From Rheinheimera sp. 1928-s (GTDB lineage: Bacteria > Pseudomonadota > Gammaproteobacteria > Enterobacterales > Alteromonadaceae), in assembly GCF_029269265.1 (NCBI RefSeq), contig NZ_JARIXP010000008.1:1-64000 (forward strand): a stretch of 64,000 nt of DNA, in the 5' to 3' direction. The notes beneath the pieces were generated by a model. It saw only the letters and a list, made by a program, of their open reading frames with translations, ran no database searches and was not told the origin of the DNA. Shown one piece after another: positions 46,105 through 56,396 of this stretch (within the stretch, counting starts at the first letter, position 1; each line of letters starts with the position of its first letter). The position numbers and the translations under genes are program-made.

Positions 46105-48426
46105 ATGTCTATGATTATTAAACAAATTGCTCTGGAAATTTCCGCACGACCAGAGCAGGTTGCTGCAGCTATTCAGCTGATGGATGAAGGCGCTACTGTG
46201 CCTTTTATCGCCCGTTATCGTAAAGAAGTGACAGGTGGCCTGGATGATACCCAACTGCGTAACCTGGATGTACGTTTAACTTATTTACGTGAGCTGGAAG
46301 ACAGACGTCAGGTCATTATCAAAACCATAGATGAACAAGGCAAACTGACGCCGGAACTGAAGCAAGAACTATTGGCAGCGGACAATAAAACCCGTTTAGA
46401 AGATTTGTATTTGCCTTACAAAGCCAAACGCCGCACCAAAGGTCAGATTGCTATTGAAGCAGGTTTAGAACCTTTAGCAGACGCCTTATTTAACGACCCA
46501 ACTTTAGTGCCTGAGCAACAAGCTGCCAGCTACTTCAATGCGGAAGCGGGTTTCGCCGATACCAAAGCAGTGCTGGATGGCGTGAAATACATTCTGATGG
46601 AGCGTTTTGCAGAAGATGCAGCTTTGCTGGCGAAATTACGCCGTCATTTAAGCCAAAACGCTGTACTCAAAAGCAGCATGGTGGCAGGAAAAGAGCAAGA
46701 AGGCGCCAAGTTCCGCGATTATTTTGAGCATAAAGAAGCCTTTAAAACTGTGCCGTCACACCGCGCTTTGGCGATGTTCCGCGGCCGTAACGAAGGCATT
46801 TTAAACCTGCAATTACAACCAGACGCTGACGATACTTCTGCTCATGCAGTCTGCGAGCAAATGATTGCCAATCATTTTGATGTGCGCCAGCAAGGTCGCG
46901 CTGCCGATGATTTCCTGCGTACCGCGGTGCAGTGGACCTGGAAAGTGAAGTTACACCTGCATTTAGAAAACGATTTATTAGGCGAATTACGTGAACAGGC
47001 CGAAGAAGAAGCCATTAAAGTATTTGCCCGTAACTTAAAAGACTTATTAATGGCCGCCCCAGCTGGTATGCGCGCGACCCTGGCGCTCGACCCTGGCCTG
47101 CGCACTGGTGTGAAAGTCACGGCTATTGATGAAACCGGCAAGCTGGTGGATCAAACCACCATATTCCCGCATGCGCCACAAAATCACTGGGACAAATCAG
47201 TCCGCACTTTAGCGGCTTTGGCTAAACAACATAAAATTGAGCTGATTGCTATTGGTAACGGTACGGCTTCGCGCGAAACCGACAAGTTAGCGGCCGATGT
47301 GATCAAACTACTGCCAGAGCAAAACATCAGCAAAATTATGGTGTCTGAAGCCGGTGCTTCGGTGTACTCAGCTTCTGAGCTGGCTTCACAGGAATTCCCG
47401 GATCTGGATGTGTCCTTACGTGGTGCAGTGTCTATAGGCCGTCGTTTGCAAGACCCGTTGGCCGAACTGGTGAAAGTGGAGCCTAAAGCCATAGGTGTTG
47501 GGCAGTATCAGCACGACGTCAACCAAAGCTTGTTGGCTAAGTCATTGGACGCCGTCGTCGAAGACTGTGTAAACGCCGTAGGTGTGGATTTAAATATGGC
47601 CTCAGTGCCTTTATTGGCTCGTGTTGCTGGTTTAAACAAAACGCTGGCACAAAACATTGTGGTGTACCGAGATACTCATGGTCGTTTCCAGCAGCGTAAA
47701 GACTTACTCAAAGTCACGCGTTTAGGCCCTAAAGCCTATGAACAGGCCGCTGGTTTCCTGCGTATCAACAAAGGTTCGGACCCATTGGATTCCTCTTCAG
47801 TTCACCCTGAAGCTTACCCTTTAGTAGAAAAAATTCTGGCTAAATTTGGCCAGCCGATCGAGCAATTGCTTGGCAACAGCGCTTTCTTAAAAAGCCTGAA
47901 CCCTGCTGATTTTGTTGATGAACATTTTGGTTTGCCGACAGTAGAAGACGTGATTAAAGAGCTGGATAAACCTGGTCGTGACCCTCGCCCTGAATTTAAA
48001 ACCGCTGTGTTTAAAGACGGCGTAGAAACTATGGCCGACTTAAAGCCAGGCATGTTACTGGAAGGTGTAGTCACCAACGTCACCAACTTTGGTGCTTTTG
48101 TGGATATAGGTGTGCATCAGGACGGCTTAGTGCATATTTCATCTTTAACCGACAAGTTTGTCTCTGACCCGCATCAGGTGGTCAAAGCAGGCGATATCGT
48201 CAAAGTGAAAGTACTGGAAGTAGAACTGGACCGCAAACGTATTGCTCTGACGATGCGCATGGATGAGCAACCTGCAGTGAAAGGAGCTGGTGGTGCGGGT
48301 AAAGACTCGTCACGTTCTTCAGGCTCATCTCAGTCTAAAGCGAGCAAGCCAGCTAAAACAGCTGAAGTGCCGAATGCAGCTATGGGTGATGCTTTTGCTC
48401 AGGCTTTCGCTAAGTTTAAAAAGTAA
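46105..48426 (+). CDS. tex: RNA-binding transcription accessory protein Tex
   Basis: A 773-residue cytoplasmic protein. N-terminal Tex domain ([17 protein letters not shown], about 31-47), YqgF-like domain ([16 protein letters not shown], about 326-341), helix-hairpin-helix region and a C-terminal S1 RNA-binding domain (about 653-725, [21 protein letters not shown]). The Ser-rich tail ends KFKK. It corresponds to E. coli YhgF next to greB. Confidence 0.95.
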   Translation: MSMIIKQIALEISARPEQVAAAIQLMDEGATVPFIARYRKEVTGGLDDTQLRNLDVRLTYLRELEDRRQVIIKTIDEQGKLTPELKQELLAADNKTRLEDLYLPYKAKRRTKGQIAIEAGLEPLADALFNDPTLVPEQQAASYFNAEAGFADTKAVLDGVKYILMERFAEDAALLAKLRRHLSQNAVLKSSMVAGKEQEGAKFRDYFEHKEAFKTVPSHRALAMFRGRNEGILNLQLQPDADDTSAHAVCEQMIANHFDVRQQGRAADDFLRTAVQWTWKVKLHLHLENDLLGELREQAEEEAIKVFARNLKDLLMAAPAGMRATLALDPGLRTGVKVTAIDETGKLVDQTTIFPHAPQNHWDKSVRTLAALAKQHKIELIAIGNGTASRETDKLAADVIKLLPEQNISKIMVSEAGASVYSASELASQEFPDLDVSLRGAVSIGRRLQDPLAELVKVEPKAIGVGQYQHDVNQSLLAKSLDAVVEDCVNAVGVDLNMASVPLLARVAGLNKTLAQNIVVYRDTHGRFQQRKDLLKVTRLGPKAYEQAAGFLRINKGSDPLDSSSVHPEAYPLVEKILAKFGQPIEQLLGNSAFLKSLNPADFVDEHFGLPTVEDVIKELDKPGRDPRPEFKTAVFKDGVETMADLKPGMLLEGVVTNVTNFGAFVDIGVHQDGLVHISSLTDKFVSDPHQVVKAGDIVKVKVLEVELDRKRIALTMRMDEQPAVKGAGGAGKDSSRSSGSSQSKASKPAKTAEVPNAAMGDAFAQAFAKFKK

Positions 48427-48444
48427 TATCTTAGCCAGATAAAC

Positions 48445-48477
48445 AAATGCCGGGAATTTCCCGGCATTTATTTTTTT
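48445..48477. terminator. Terminator after tex
   Basis: AAATGCCGGG (48445-48454), AATTT, CCCGGCATTT (48460-48469) followed by a T-run. It serves tex; on the minus strand it could also end the next gene. Confidence 0.88.
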
Positions 48478-48490
48478 CAGAACCTGTGCT

Positions 48491-49369
48491 TTAGGCCATT
48501 TGCAATAAAGGCCGCTCTGCCGGCGTCGTGGCTTTGGCATAAAAACCTGAGATTACATCCGATCTTAATGTCATCAGTGGATCACGTTGCAAAGACTCAA
48601 ACTGAGGCACTGCAAAATCATTGGCTTCATTATTTGCCAACGCCTCGTAAGGTTCCCATTCACCACCAGACAACACTGAAGTTTGAGATGTTTGCTCTGA
48701 TCGGGATCTGACCATTTCCGCGATTTCTGCGGTCAAATCAGCCTGAGCTTCCATTAAGGTTCTGCTGGCCTGCGCTGCTACCGAGCGATCTGCACCTGAA
48801 GGTTCAGCTGGTGCCAAGGCTGCAGCTTTGACTTGCTGCATTTTCTGGATGGTAGCGCGGGGGTCATTCGGAATTTCAGAGATATCAATACGAACTTCAC
48901 CACCCACTGCATACTGTTGACCATCAGGACCTGTTTCGTATTCGTAGCTTGGAGCACTGGCATACTGACCACCAATAGCAGCATGCGCCTGTTCATGAAT
49001 TTTCACTTCCCGATCACGGGCTTTTAATTCAGCAATACGTTTTTGCTCAGCCTGCTCTTCTTTTTGCTGCTGCGGGTCATCTTTTTGCTGACCGGAGGAA
49101 TTTTGCTTGTCTTGCTCTGAATCAGACTGGGATTCTTTTTCCACTACCGCCTGGCGGTATTCCAGACCTTTGGTTTTAACATCTTCATAAGTAGAGGCGT
49201 TGCCATTGCGGCTTTTTTCATCCGCCATCAGGCCTTTTTCAGCAGCGGATCGTTCCATAGCCGCTACAGGTTCTATCACTTCACGGCGCAGGTTATCGCG
49301 CCGGGCCATATCCATGGCCGGATTACCAGTGTGCAGTGGCACATTTGGATAATTTGAAGTGAGTAACAT
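48491..49369 (-). CDS. SprA-type putative metalloprotease
   Basis: A 292-residue protein with a Q/E/K-rich low-complexity region (about 76-115) and then a zinc-type motif EVKIHEQAHAAIGG (HEQAH at 125-129), followed by AGGEV-like VGGEVRIDISEIPNDP. This is the pattern of the SprA-related (PF12118) putative metalloproteases. Its substrate is not established. No signal peptide is evident. It follows the next upstream small gene by 9 bases in the same direction. Confidence 0.82.
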   Translation of the reverse strand: MLLTSNYPNVPLHTGNPAMDMARRDNLRREVIEPVAAMERSAAEKGLMADEKSRNGNASTYEDVKTKGLEYRQAVVEKESQSDSEQDKQNSSGQQKDDPQQQKEEQAEQKRIAELKARDREVKIHEQAHAAIGGQYASAPSYEYETGPDGQQYAVGGEVRIDISEIPNDPRATIQKMQQVKAAALAPAEPSGADRSVAAQASRTLMEAQADLTAEIAEMVRSRSEQTSQTSVLSGGEWEPYEALANNEANDFAVPQFESLQRDPLMTLRSDVISGFYAKATTPAERPLLQMA

Positions 49370-49378
49370 AAAAGCTTT

Positions 49379-49648
49379 TTACACCCTTAAATCAATAACA
49401 GAACCCAACATTTCATCGGCGGTTTTTACCGACTTCAGGTTGGCTTCAGCGTTAATTTGTTCATTACTTAAAGTCACCAGACTTTGCTCCATCGATGGGC
49501 CAACACTTGGCTCGACCGGAGTTTCCAGTGCCCGCTGATTGCTGCTTTGGGCAGCTTGCTGATTTATATTGACGGTTGCTTCAGTCACAGCGTCAGATGC
49601 ACGCTGAAAGCCCTGAAAACCGCTCGTAAAGGCTGAACTGATTTCCAT
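49379..49648 (-). CDS. Small protein with a flagellar-rod-like C-terminus
   Basis: About 89 residues from the ATG at 49648 (GAGG 5 bases upstream). The C-terminus (NEQINAEANLKSVKTADEMLG...) resembles the terminal helix of axial flagellar proteins such as FlgC/FlgG (pattern N-A-x-x-K-x-x-K-T-x-D-E-M-L). The N-terminus (ISSAFTSGFQGFQRASDAV) also looks like an axial-protein start. It is far shorter than real rod proteins. Probably co-transcribed with the SprA-type gene. Confidence 0.6.
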   Translation of the reverse strand: MEISSAFTSGFQGFQRASDAVTEATVNINQQAAQSSNQRALETPVEPSVGPSMEQSLVTLSNEQINAEANLKSVKTADEMLGSVIDLRV

Positions 49649-49775
49649 CATGACCTCGTTGACTAATTAAACTGACCAATTGAACTGGGTAATTATTAGC
49701 CATTTTTCGGCAAAACGAAAGCTCGGCGGCAATTATTTGCCGCCAAAATGCAGGTTTTTCTAATTTAGTTAAGAA

Positions 49776-50531
49776 TTATGCCGCTATATGTGGGGATAAC
49801 AGGGAAATAAACTCGTCCTGATGCGAAATAAAAGGCGCATGTGAGGATTTTTGCAGTATCTCCACCTGCAGTTCAGGTTGCAAACTTTGGAGTAAAGGCG
49901 CAATAGCAACGGGCACTAAAGAGTCTAAACGGCCCAAAAGGATAAAAACAGATTGAGTTAGAGCGGCAAACTCCTGCCGCAAATCTAAGGTCGCCAATAA
50001 TTCCAATCCACCTTGCAAAGCGAAAGCTGAAGGCAGGGGCAAACTCAAAACGGCTTGTTTTAGCAGTTTAATGTCCTGACGTGCCGTGCTGCTGCCCATC
50101 GCCTGAATCGCCAAAAAACGCTCTACTGTTAGAGCCAGATCCTGCTGCAGCTGTCCGGCAAACTGCTGCATCACCGCACCTTGCATACCAGGCCAGTTAT
50201 CTTTGGCCATAAAACAGGGTGAACTGGCAATTAAACCCAGCTTTTTCACTTTATGCGGGTATCTACTGGCTAAAGCTATAGCCAACAGGCCACCTAAAGA
50301 CCAGCCGATCACTACACTTTGATCCGGAATTTGCTCAGCCAGCAGGGCTAAAACACTGTCAACATCATAAGAAGCAGGGCAAGGTGACCCACCAAAACCG
50401 GGTAAATCCGGCGTAAAAATATCAAGATCTTTTGGCAAAGCCTGCAACAGCTGAGACCAAACCTGATGGTTTAAACCCCAGCCATGCAATAACACCAGCG
50501 GATTTTGGCTAAATTTTGTTTGTTCTGTCAT
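49776..50531 (-). CDS. bioH: Pimeloyl-ACP methyl ester carboxylesterase BioH
   Basis: Removes the methyl group from pimeloyl-ACP methyl ester in biotin synthesis. From the ATG at 50531 it has 251 residues, close to E. coli BioH. Alpha/beta hydrolase triad: Ser78 in GWSLGG, Asp in GRLDSLVP and His in SHAPFISH. The frame extends to 50618 but would overlap comF. It lies next to comF and nfuA, as in E. coli. Confidence 0.93.
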   Translation of the reverse strand: MTEQTKFSQNPLVLLHGWGLNHQVWSQLLQALPKDLDIFTPDLPGFGGSPCPASYDVDSVLALLAEQIPDQSVVIGWSLGGLLAIALASRYPHKVKKLGLIASSPCFMAKDNWPGMQGAVMQQFAGQLQQDLALTVERFLAIQAMGSSTARQDIKLLKQAVLSLPLPSAFALQGGLELLATLDLRQEFAALTQSVFILLGRLDSLVPVAIAPLLQSLQPELQVEILQKSSHAPFISHQDEFISLLSPHIAA

Positions 50532-50585
50532 CAGCTCGACCATACTTATTGTTATGTCTGGCCTTTTATCAAAGCAGGGATGCGG

Positions 50586-51287
50586 ATGCAAGCGACTTTG
50601 CTGCAGCAGCTGGTACATTTGCTGGCTCCCAACTGTTGTTTATGGTGCCAAATGCAGGTGCAGCAGCCACAAACTCAGCTTTGTGACTATTGCTACAGCC
50701 ATTTACCCCGTCTGGATTTAAGCTGGGTGGATCACAATGCGTTGTTATTGCCTGATGTGGCCAAAGGTTTGCCCAGAGTGAAGTTTGACAGACTGCATAG
50801 CCTCAGCTGGTACAGCCAGCCTTACAGGCACTGGATCAGCAGCTGGAAATTTCAGCAACAGCATGCTGCGGGCGAATTGTTACGCCAGCTGTTTTACCAA
50901 CAAGCACTGCTTTATAACCAACAAGGTGGGGAATTGCCGGATTGCATTAGCTATACCCCTATCTCGGTAAACAGGCTGCAGGAGCGGGGCTTTAATCAGG
51001 CTAAGTTATTGGCGTTACAACTGGCTAAAGCCTGGCAGAAACCTTGTGTCAGCTTATTTCAAAGCCCGGATTTAGTGCCTCATCAGATAGGATTAAACCG
51101 CAGGCAACGACTGGATAACTTAAAAGGAAAAATTCAACTGAAGGAAGGTATTTTACCCAGTCATATCGTACTGGTGGACGATGTGATCACCACAGGAGCC
51201 ACTTTGGATTATCTAACCAGTTTGCTCAAAGCCAAAGGAGTCCAGACTGTCAGTGTCTGGACTTTGGCTATTACCAGAGTACTTTAG
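50586..51287 (+). CDS. gntX: ComF/GntX family phosphoribosyltransferase-like protein
   Basis: About 233 residues. An N-terminal zinc-binding cysteine set (CCLWCQ...CDYC) and a C-terminal phosphoribosyltransferase domain with VLVDDVITTGAT (about 196-207). The family includes ComF, required for DNA uptake in some bacteria, and GntX. The 50586 ATG follows AGGGA with 6-base spacing. The stop overlaps the M14 peptidase stop by 4 bases convergently. Confidence 0.88.
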   Translation: MQATLLQQLVHLLAPNCCLWCQMQVQQPQTQLCDYCYSHLPRLDLSWVDHNALLLPDVAKGLPRVKFDRLHSLSWYSQPYRHWISSWKFQQQHAAGELLRQLFYQQALLYNQQGGELPDCISYTPISVNRLQERGFNQAKLLALQLAKAWQKPCVSLFQSPDLVPHQIGLNRRQRLDNLKGKIQLKEGILPSHIVLVDDVITTGATLDYLTSLLKAKGVQTVSVWTLAITRVL

Positions 51288-53839
51288 TGGGCTTCTTCTT
51301 CGTCGGCTTCTTCGCTTTCACCATCGGACGATTCAGCACTGAACATTTTGCCAAAATACATAGCATTCACTAGCAGACGGCTGGAGCCGACAAAATAACC
51401 ACGGAATACCGGATTATCTGTCATGGCAATAACCCGGCCATTGCCATGGTTATGCGCCATTAATGCTGCACCTTCAGCGATACGACTGACGTATTCAGGC
51501 GCTGTGTAACCAGCCAGTTGAGGTTTATCTGTATACAAAGCCACGTTGATAAATGGATCTTCACTGGGGGCCAGTAAAAAGGTGCCATTTTTAAACACAG
51601 CTAAGTCTTTGCGGTTGATACCAAAAGTTAAAGGATGGCTTAAATCCAGTTCGGTCTGGTAAATAGCACCGGCAATACGGCGCTGACCAGCCAGACTTTC
51701 TTTATCGGCATAACTTAATTGCTGATCTGAAATCAGCATCGCCATATCAGCCGCTGTCCAGGCTTTTGCTTTGAGTAAACCAGAACGCACCAGGAATGCA
51801 GCTCCGCCTTTATGGCCCCACAACACACCACCTTGTTTTGCCCACTGATTGAGCTGTTGTTGCTCTTTTTGCTGCAGGCTGTTGTAGCTGCCGTCCGGCA
51901 AAATAATATGAGTGTAACGGGATAAGTCGACCCGGCCTAAACGCTGAGGTTCAATCAAGCTAGGGGAAATGCCCGCCAGCTTTTCAAGGTTAAACCAGAC
52001 TTCACCTGCCTCTGTAGAATTCACATCAGGACCGGCCACCAACAATACATTCGGCTTAGTCACTGGCACAAAACCATTGCTGCCTAAATCCTGGCCCTTA
52101 GCGGTTAAACCTGAAGTTAAAGCTGTGATGGTTAAACCGACCTGTTGCTGGGCTTTACCCAGTCGTTCAAACCAGTTGTTGTGTTGTTGCAAACCAGCAG
52201 CAATAACAATAGCTCCGGCATTAAAAGCCTGCTCACCATCCACAGTTTTGGCGAAAAAGGCTTTACTGGCTGCACGTAATACCACGCCTTGCTCTAACAG
52301 CGCTTGCGTTAACAAAGGTGCCTTTTGATCGCTCCAGTCAAAAGCGTAAGCATAAGCACCAGCGGATGGCATCAGCGCTGTTTCGGATTGAGGCCGCCAT
52401 GGTTCTTCAGCTACACCAGCAGGTTTACGCGCTACGGCACTGAATTCAATATTAAAAGCATAAGGTAAAGTCCAGGCAGAAACGTCATAAAAAGTATTGT
52501 CCTGGAAGTTGGTCTGGGTGCTGAACGCCGCTTTTAATAACAGATACTGGCTCTGTTGCAGCGGAATATAATAAGCCTGACCTTTTTGGTAGGTCTGGCC
52601 TTTATGCTGCCAGCGTTCATTGATCGGGTAGGCTTTGATCTGATGCTGTTTTAACAAGTTCAGTAAGCTGGCTAATCTGGTTTTATCTTCAGTCTCAGCA
52701 ATCACATAACCAGCTACAGACTCATCCGCAGCCAGACGCTCTGACTCTAATACAAAAGCTTTCTGGTAGCTTTGCAGTGCTTTTTTTTGCGCTACCGAAC
52801 CGCGCAAGGTCGATAACGACACTATGTACTGATTTTCAATGGTTTTACTGAAAGACAGAGGACCATTGATACTGTCCTGCAGGTGACCACGACTACTGGC
52901 CTGTTCAAATAAAATCCCCACACTGGCGTTTACGTCTGGGTAAGTAGAGCCTTTACCTACATAAAAATCATCAAAACTTTCTTCGGTGTAGTACAAACGG
53001 CCTTTTTTATCCAAAGCTGCTGCATGGTAATCGGCAATTTTGGCGGTCAGTTGCTGATTGGCTTTTGGCGTTAAAGGATAAGTACGGGTGGGAATGCCCG
53101 GTTGAAAGAAAAAAGTAGTGTTAGGCCCCATCTCATGAAAATCACCTACCACGGCCGGACGCCATTTATAAAACTGGCTGATGCGGGCCTGGCTTTCCGG
53201 GTGTTCCAGTGGCAACCAGTCCCGGTTTAAATCAAACCAATAATGATTAGGGCGACCATTCGGCCAGGGTTCTATATGCTCACGGCTTTGTGGATCGGCT
53301 ACAGGCGTTTTGCCTTTGTGCATATTGGCCCAATTGGCAAAACGATCTAATCCATCTGGGTTTAAGCTGGGTTGGATTAGTATCACTGTATTTTTCAGCC
53401 AGTCTTGTACTTCGGCATCTGTGCTTGTCAGTAAATGATGGGCAACCTGCACTGAAGCATTAGGGCCGCTGGATTCATTGCCATGTACGCCATAACCCAG
53501 CCAGACAATCAGTGGCAAATCATTGGCCAGTTCAGTACCTGTAGATAACTGAGCCAGATGCTGTACTCGGATTTGTTCCAGTTTTTTTAAGTTTTCAGCA
53601 GAAGAAACAATAAGCTGCAATACAGGTTTCTGTTCATGGGTATAACCTATCACTTCCAGTTGGGCTTTATCTGACGCCGTGGCCAGTTGCTGGAAATACA
53701 TTTGAATTTGATCATGGCGCAAATGCCATTCGCCCACTGGATAACCAAAAAATTGTTGCGGGCTTTGTGGTGCAGCCATTGAGAACTGGCTACTAAATCC
53801 CAATAATAAAGCACTGATAATAGTTGTTATTTTATACAT
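51284..53839 (-). CDS. Exported M14-family zinc carboxypeptidase
   Basis: An 851-residue protein with a signal peptide (1-22, cleavage near SMA-AP). The zinc ligands are H-x2-E in HGNES (His119, Glu122) and His235 in GDFHEMG; the catalytic Glu is Glu313 in LFEQASSRG. After about residue 360 comes a long second part with a glutamine-amidotransferase-like fold region (LPDGSYNSLQQ...WGHKGGAAF). The very acidic C-terminus (ESSDGESEEADEEEAH) is unusual. Substrate unknown; periplasmic or secreted. Confidence 0.88.
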   Translation of the reverse strand: MYKITTIISALLLGFSSQFSMAAPQSPQQFFGYPVGEWHLRHDQIQMYFQQLATASDKAQLEVIGYTHEQKPVLQLIVSSAENLKKLEQIRVQHLAQLSTGTELANDLPLIVWLGYGVHGNESSGPNASVQVAHHLLTSTDAEVQDWLKNTVILIQPSLNPDGLDRFANWANMHKGKTPVADPQSREHIEPWPNGRPNHYWFDLNRDWLPLEHPESQARISQFYKWRPAVVGDFHEMGPNTTFFFQPGIPTRTYPLTPKANQQLTAKIADYHAAALDKKGRLYYTEESFDDFYVGKGSTYPDVNASVGILFEQASSRGHLQDSINGPLSFSKTIENQYIVSLSTLRGSVAQKKALQSYQKAFVLESERLAADESVAGYVIAETEDKTRLASLLNLLKQHQIKAYPINERWQHKGQTYQKGQAYYIPLQQSQYLLLKAAFSTQTNFQDNTFYDVSAWTLPYAFNIEFSAVARKPAGVAEEPWRPQSETALMPSAGAYAYAFDWSDQKAPLLTQALLEQGVVLRAASKAFFAKTVDGEQAFNAGAIVIAAGLQQHNNWFERLGKAQQQVGLTITALTSGLTAKGQDLGSNGFVPVTKPNVLLVAGPDVNSTEAGEVWFNLEKLAGISPSLIEPQRLGRVDLSRYTHIILPDGSYNSLQQKEQQQLNQWAKQGGVLWGHKGGAAFLVRSGLLKAKAWTAADMAMLISDQQLSYADKESLAGQRRIAGAIYQTELDLSHPLTFGINRKDLAVFKNGTFLLAPSEDPFINVALYTDKPQLAGYTAPEYVSRIAEGAALMAHNHGNGRVIAMTDNPVFRGYFVGSSRLLVNAMYFGKMFSAESSDGESEEADEEEAH

Positions 53840-53965
53840 TGTTTTTCTCCCTTTCTGGGCGCTACCTTAGCAATAAAAAGTCAGGCCCGACAAGCGGGGC
53901 TGGCAAGGTACAGGAAGTCAGAGTATCATAGCCATTAACCTAGTAATTTAGTCAGGTACTACCAC

Positions 53966-54544
53966 ATGATTACCATTTCAGAACAGGCGCAGAGCCATTT
54001 TCGTAAACTGCTGGAAAAACAGGCCGCTGGTACTCATATCCGCGTATTTGTGGTCAACCCGGGCACTGTTTCTGCGGAATGTGGCGTGTCTTACTGCCCT
54101 GCCGATGCGGTAGAAAGCACAGATTTACAGCTACCATTTGAAGGTTTTATGGCGATAGTAGATGCCGAAAGCAAACCTTTTTTAGTGGACGCTGAAATTG
54201 ATTTTGTCACCGATCAGATGGGTTCTCAGCTGACATTAAAAGCGCCAAACGCCAAAGTACGTAAGGTGAACGACGACGCTTCACTGAAGGAAAAAGTGCA
54301 ATACGTGATTGATGCAGAAATTAACCCTCAGTTGGCTAACCATGGTGGTCGTGTTTCTGTGGTTGAACTGACGGATGATGGTATTGCTGTACTGCAATTT
54401 GGCGGTGGTTGTAATGGCTGCTCACAAGTCGATTTAACCTTAAAAGAAGGCATCGAAAAAGAACTGCTGCAACGTTTTGCCGGTGAATTAACTGCAGTAC
54501 GTGATGTGACTGACCACCAGCGTGGTGAGCATTCTTATTACTGA
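53966..54544 (+). CDS. nfuA: Iron-sulfur cluster carrier NfuA
   Basis: A 192-residue scaffold/carrier for [4Fe-4S] clusters. N-terminal degenerate A-type domain (1-95) and C-terminal Nfu domain with C-x2-C in GGCNGCSQ (Cys149, Cys152). It is the third member of the bioH-gntX-nfuA neighbourhood. Confidence 0.96.
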   Translation: MITISEQAQSHFRKLLEKQAAGTHIRVFVVNPGTVSAECGVSYCPADAVESTDLQLPFEGFMAIVDAESKPFLVDAEIDFVTDQMGSQLTLKAPNAKVRKVNDDASLKEKVQYVIDAEINPQLANHGGRVSVVELTDDGIAVLQFGGGCNGCSQVDLTLKEGIEKELLQRFAGELTAVRDVTDHQRGEHSYY

Positions 54545-54616
54545 TTTATGCTATCTATAAAATACAGAGGCCACTTGATGTGGCCTTTATTGTATTGATT
54601 CAAAAGGAGTTCACAA

Positions 54617-55624
54617 ATGAAATTGCTGGCCTGTTTGTTGGTTTTACTGAGCTTTCCAAGCTATGCCGCTGTTATTTTGCAGTACCACCACGTCAGCACT
54701 CAGACTCCCCGTTCTACCAGCGTGACACCACAAGAATTCCGCACTCATTTGCAGTATTTGAAAGACCACAACTATCAGGTGATTGGGCTCGATACCTTGT
54801 TAGAGCAGCTTCAAAACGGTAAAGAGCCGGCCGACAATGCCATAGTGATCACTTTTGACGATGGTTTTGACAATATTTACCATCAGGCTCACCCTATTTT
54901 GCAGGAGTTTGATTTTCCTTATACGGTGTTTTTAAGCCCGGCTTTAATAGACCGCAAAGAAGGGCCGGTATTAAGTTGGGATCAAATCAAACAGCTGCAA
55001 AAAGACGGCGTTATTATTGCGAACCACAGCTCTTACCATGCACATCTGGCGAAACCCAATAAAGGCGAAAGCAAAGCAGACTGGTTGAAACGGGTGAAAA
55101 CCGATATTTTGCTGGCGCAAACTCAGTTAGAACAACAGTTGGGTATCAAACATAAGTGGCTGGCTTACCCTTATGGCGAATTTAGTGTTGAACTGGAGCA
55201 TATGGTGCAAGAGTTGGGTTTTATTGGCATAGGCCAACAATCCGGTGCTGTCGGCCTGAACAGTCTGATGACCCGCCTGCCTCGTTATCCTTCGTCCAGT
55301 CAATATGCAGCCTTAAAACACTTTACACCTAAACTGAAAACTCTGGCCTTGCCAGTCAAAAACTATATAGCAGCCGATCCGGTTAAAGGCCCAAACCCAC
55401 CTACTTTAACTTTGCAAATCGATAGCTCAGATTTTAAAACCAGCCAGCTCAACTGTTTTAGCAATGGCGAGCCTATTAAAGTCACCTGGCTAAAACCCGA
55501 TACCTTTAGCGCTCAGGCGGGCCAAAAGCTAAAAACCAGCCATAAACGCTACAACTGCACAGCCCCTTCGTTGAGTAAAAAGGGCTATTTCTACTGGTAT
55601 TCCCAGCCTTGGGTGATGGATTAA
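54617..55624 (+). CDS. Exported polysaccharide deacetylase
   Basis: A 335-residue protein with a signal peptide (1-17) and a NodB-type deacetylase domain: ITFDDGFDN (Asp81, Asp82) and the metal ligands HSSYH (His137, His141). A beta-rich C-terminal part (about 255-335) carries paired cysteines. The AGGAG lies 7 bases before the ATG. Likely acts on a periplasmic or surface glycan. Confidence 0.88.
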   Translation: MKLLACLLVLLSFPSYAAVILQYHHVSTQTPRSTSVTPQEFRTHLQYLKDHNYQVIGLDTLLEQLQNGKEPADNAIVITFDDGFDNIYHQAHPILQEFDFPYTVFLSPALIDRKEGPVLSWDQIKQLQKDGVIIANHSSYHAHLAKPNKGESKADWLKRVKTDILLAQTQLEQQLGIKHKWLAYPYGEFSVELEHMVQELGFIGIGQQSGAVGLNSLMTRLPRYPSSSQYAALKHFTPKLKTLALPVKNYIAADPVKGPNPPTLTLQIDSSDFKTSQLNCFSNGEPIKVTWLKPDTFSAQAGQKLKTSHKRYNCTAPSLSKKGYFYWYSQPWVMD

Positions 55625-55699
55625 CGACCCAATACATGGAATCTAGCTGTGGCTTAAGAGTTCGCTTCTTTCAAATGACCTGCCGACCGACAACTTTGC

Positions 55700-55849
55700 A
55701 TGCTTGAAACAGAAAAAGCACTCTTGGAAGGACGTCTTTGTGAGCAACTAGATACAGGAGAGAGCAAGGATGTACTTATTTTGCAGTTAAATAGGAACCG
55801 CAACAGCAGCGGTCCTCAGATTAACAATTTACATCCAGCTAATTTCTAG
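55700..55849 (+). CDS. Possible 49-residue ORF
   Basis: An ATG frame of 49 codons starting MLETEKALLEGRLCEQLD, with acidic helical character, ending TAG just inside the convergent neighbour. No good ribosome site; an in-frame stop lies 24 bases upstream. It may be a remnant or chance frame in an otherwise empty 220-base gap. Confidence 0.25.
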   Translation: MLETEKALLEGRLCEQLDTGESKDVLILQLNRNRNSSGPQINNLHPANF

Positions 55850-56199
55850 CATTTACCAAATGATTTACTAACAATTTCAATACCTGCAATACTGACAGAA
55901 ACTTTTACACCTGTAGGTATGCCCCAAGTGGTGCAAATGCTCAGACAAGCCTGCGCCACCTTGCCATCGTATGAAATAGGAACAGGTATGCATACACTAC
56001 CAATACCTAAAGGTAAATTCAGGCACACTTTTCCATCACCTATGGTTACAGTGATGCATTCAGCAAGCAATGCGACATGACCATCGTCTGCAGTAATGCC
56101 AACGTTAGCAGTGGTCAACGATTTGCTTGAGTAGTGTTGCTGTGCTGAATCTATTGCACTTTGTACTGCCTGATCGGAAAAAGATGGGTACTTTGCCAT
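55846..56199 (-). CDS. Hypothetical cysteine-containing protein, 117 residues
   Basis: From the ATG at 56199 (AAGGA 8 bases upstream) the protein begins MAKYPSFSDQAVQSAID and continues as alternating short strands with cysteines (LAECITV, KVCLNLPLGIGSVCIPVPIS, AQACLSIC) and a final KC. No signal peptide. It looks like a compact beta protein; I recognise no family. It stands alone between A/T-rich gaps. Confidence 0.6.
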   Translation of the reverse strand: MAKYPSFSDQAVQSAIDSAQQHYSSKSLTTANVGITADDGHVALLAECITVTIGDGKVCLNLPLGIGSVCIPVPISYDGKVAQACLSICTTWGIPTGVKVSVSIAGIEIVSKSFGKC

Positions 56200-56205
56200 G
56201 ATCAA

Positions 56206-56396
56206 CTATCCTTCTGTTGCTTTAAATTGGTTTTACAGGTTTTCCTGCATTGGAAACATAGCCGATGACGGCTTGTTGTCAATTTATGGACAAGAAATTT
56301 AATCTATCAATCAGGGGCACATTAATTAAAAATCTCAATAAGCCGAAGAATTAATGTATTTAGGCCCCTTTGGCAGCAAAGTTTTGGATTAGAAGA
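56206..56396. other. A/T-rich gap without recognised genes
   Basis: About 190 bases between two minus-strand orphan genes. No frame with a ribosome site, no repeat and no terminator-like hairpin stands out. Confidence 0.4.
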
